A stretch of 6,349 nucleotides of DNA from an uncultured Ruminococcus sp. (GTDB taxonomy: Bacteria; Bacillota; Clostridia; Oscillospirales; Acutalibacteraceae). The stretch is taken from the NCBI GenBank assembly GCA_902797525.1, contig CADBSZ010000045.1, positions 1-6,349 of the forward strand, in the 5' to 3' direction. The notes beneath the pieces are model-generated. The model made no database searches. It saw nothing but the letters and a program-made list of their open reading frames with translations, and was not told the origin of the DNA. Shown piece by piece: positions 5,592-6,349 of this stretch (positions are counted from its first letter, which is position 1; every line of letters starts with the position of its first letter). The translations under genes were made by a program, and so were the position numbers.

Positions 5592-6349
5592 ATGCAGTGG
5601 ACAGGTCTTAACGAACTCAGAGAAAAGTTCCTCTCATTCTTTGAAAGCAAGGGATGCCTTCGCCTTCCCAGCTTTTCACTGGTTCCCAAGGACGACAACA
5701 GCCTTTTGCTGATTAACAGCGGAATGGCTCCGATGAAAAAATACTTTACGGGTGAAGTCACCCCTCCGCGCAAGCGCGTGACCACCTGCCAGAAGTGCAT
5801 CCGCACCCCTGATATCGAGCGCGTCGGCATCACCGCACGTCACGGTACCTTCTTTGAAATGCTCGGCAACTTTTCGTTCGGCGACTATTTCAAGCGCGAG
5901 GCAACCGCGTGGGCGTGGGAATTCTTCACTAAGGTGCTCGAGCTTCCCGAGGACAAGCTCTATGTGTCCATCTATCAGGACGATGATGAGGCGTTTAATA
6001 TCTGGACAAAAGAGGTTGGCGTCGATCCGTCCCACATGGTGCGCCTCGGCAAAGAGGACAACTTCTGGGAGCACGGCTCAGGTCCCTGCGGTCCCTGCTC
6101 CGAGATCTACTTTGACCGCGGCGACGAAAAGGGCTGCGGCAAGCCCGATTGCCATGTCGGCTGTGAGTGCGACCGCTTTGTCGAGGTCTGGAACCTCGTA
6201 TTCTCTCAGTTTGAGTCCGACGGTAAGGGCAACTATACCGAGATGGCGAAGAAGAATATCGATACCGGTATGGGTCTGGAGCGACTTGCCTGTGTGATGC
6301 AGGGCGTCGATAACCTGTTCCTCGTCGATACCGTTCAGAATATCATGAA
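5592..6349 (+). CDS. alaS: Alanyl-tRNA synthetase, N-terminal part (runs off the window)
   Basis: The first 252 codons are present and open to the window end, out of roughly 870-880 in a full AlaRS. This is the class II aminoacylation core that activates alanine and charges tRNA-Ala. The opening [19 protein letters not shown] and LPSFSLVP are family-typical. [16 protein letters not shown] (64-79) precedes motif 2, seen as [18 protein letters not shown] (84-101). [14 protein letters not shown] (162-175) follows, and motif 3 is [10 protein letters not shown] (224-233). Between them a loop [15 protein letters not shown] (181-195) holds C182, C187, C191 and C193. It is absent from E. coli AlaRS but, as I recall, common in clostridial ones. 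The start is supported by AAAAGGAG 8 nt upstream and by the conserved N-terminus. The editing and C-Ala domains lie beyond the window. Confidence 0.97.
   Translation, partial: MQWTGLNELREKFLSFFESKGCLRLPSFSLVPKDDNSLLLINSGMAPMKKYFTGEVTPPRKRVTTCQKCIRTPDIERVGITARHGTFFEMLGNFSFGDYFKREATAWAWEFFTKVLELPEDKLYVSIYQDDDEAFNIWTKEVGVDPSHMVRLGKEDNFWEHGSGPCGPCSEIYFDRGDEKGCGKPDCHVGCECDRFVEVWNLVFSQFESDGKGNYTEMAKKNIDTGMGLERLACVMQGVDNLFLVDTVQNIM

Noticed and set aside
5854..6297. 147-codon forward frame inside alaS, and similar frames inside the other genes (for example 372-749, 3369-3611, 4041-4349)
   Set aside because: All lie out of frame within genes with strong family motifs, are rich in Ser/Arg/Pro/Thr as expected of frame shadows, and lack ribosome sites.
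1..6349. A new defence system, mobile element, toxin-antitoxin pair or CRISPR array
   Set aside because: Every substantial gene belongs to a known housekeeping family. No direct-repeat arrays, integrase or transposase motifs, or small paired ORFs with toxin-like features were seen.

Overview
The window reads as a compact chromosomal operon from a Gram-positive, Clostridia-type bacterium. The evidence for that is the mid-range GC content, strong purine-rich Shine-Dalgarno sites, short or overlapping gene junctions, a flavin-dependent thymidylate synthase (ThyX), and a clostridial-style AlaRS with a Cys-rich loop. An Oscillospiraceae/Ruminococcaceae-like member is my best guess, but the sequence alone does not prove it. 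All convincing genes are on the + strand. No transposase, phage gene, CRISPR array or rRNA/tRNA gene is visible.

Positions 1-280 hold no convincing complete gene. They begin with a dense cluster of inverted repeats (13-34 and a three-way-junction-like fold at 40-111) that looks like a dispersed intergenic repeat or structured RNA cut by the window edge. A strong intrinsic terminator (129-169) follows and closes whatever lies upstream. A near-ideal sigma-A promoter (-35 TTGCAA 214-219, 17-nt spacer, extended -10 TGT-TATAAT 234-242) then drives the genes.

The operon runs thyX (281-1087), tmk (1098-1763), a 115-nt gap with a possible 45-codon ORF (1760-1897), a DJ-1/PfpI-family gene (1879-2418), 5-formyltetrahydrofolate cyclo-ligase (2409-2993), mltG (3005-4333), a U32-family TrhP-like gene (4333-5553) and the first 252 codons of alaS (5592 to the window end). 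Junctions are 10 nt, 115 nt, -10 nt, 11 nt, -1 nt and 38 nt, and I see no internal terminator, so a single transcript is plausible.

The genes fall into two themes. The first is thymidylate and folate: ThyX makes dTMP using methylene-THF, Tmk phosphorylates dTMP to dTDP, and the cyclo-ligase returns 5-formyl-THF to the active folate pool. The DJ-1 protein (glyoxalase III/deglycase-like) is a likely damage-control passenger. The second is envelope and translation: MltG trims nascent glycan strands, the U32 protein probably hydroxylates tRNA or rRNA, and AlaRS charges tRNA-Ala. The mltG/U32/alaS neighbourhood echoes the B. subtilis alaS...yrrL(mltG)-yrrM-yrrN-yrrO region. Here the order differs, and no yrrM-like methyltransferase lies between mltG and the U32 gene.

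Most of the window is ordinary housekeeping DNA and I do not see a clear new defence or mobile system. The items most worth a second look are the structured repeat at the left edge, the coupled small ORF after tmk, the Ala substitution in the Tmk P-loop, and the U32/alaS arrangement.
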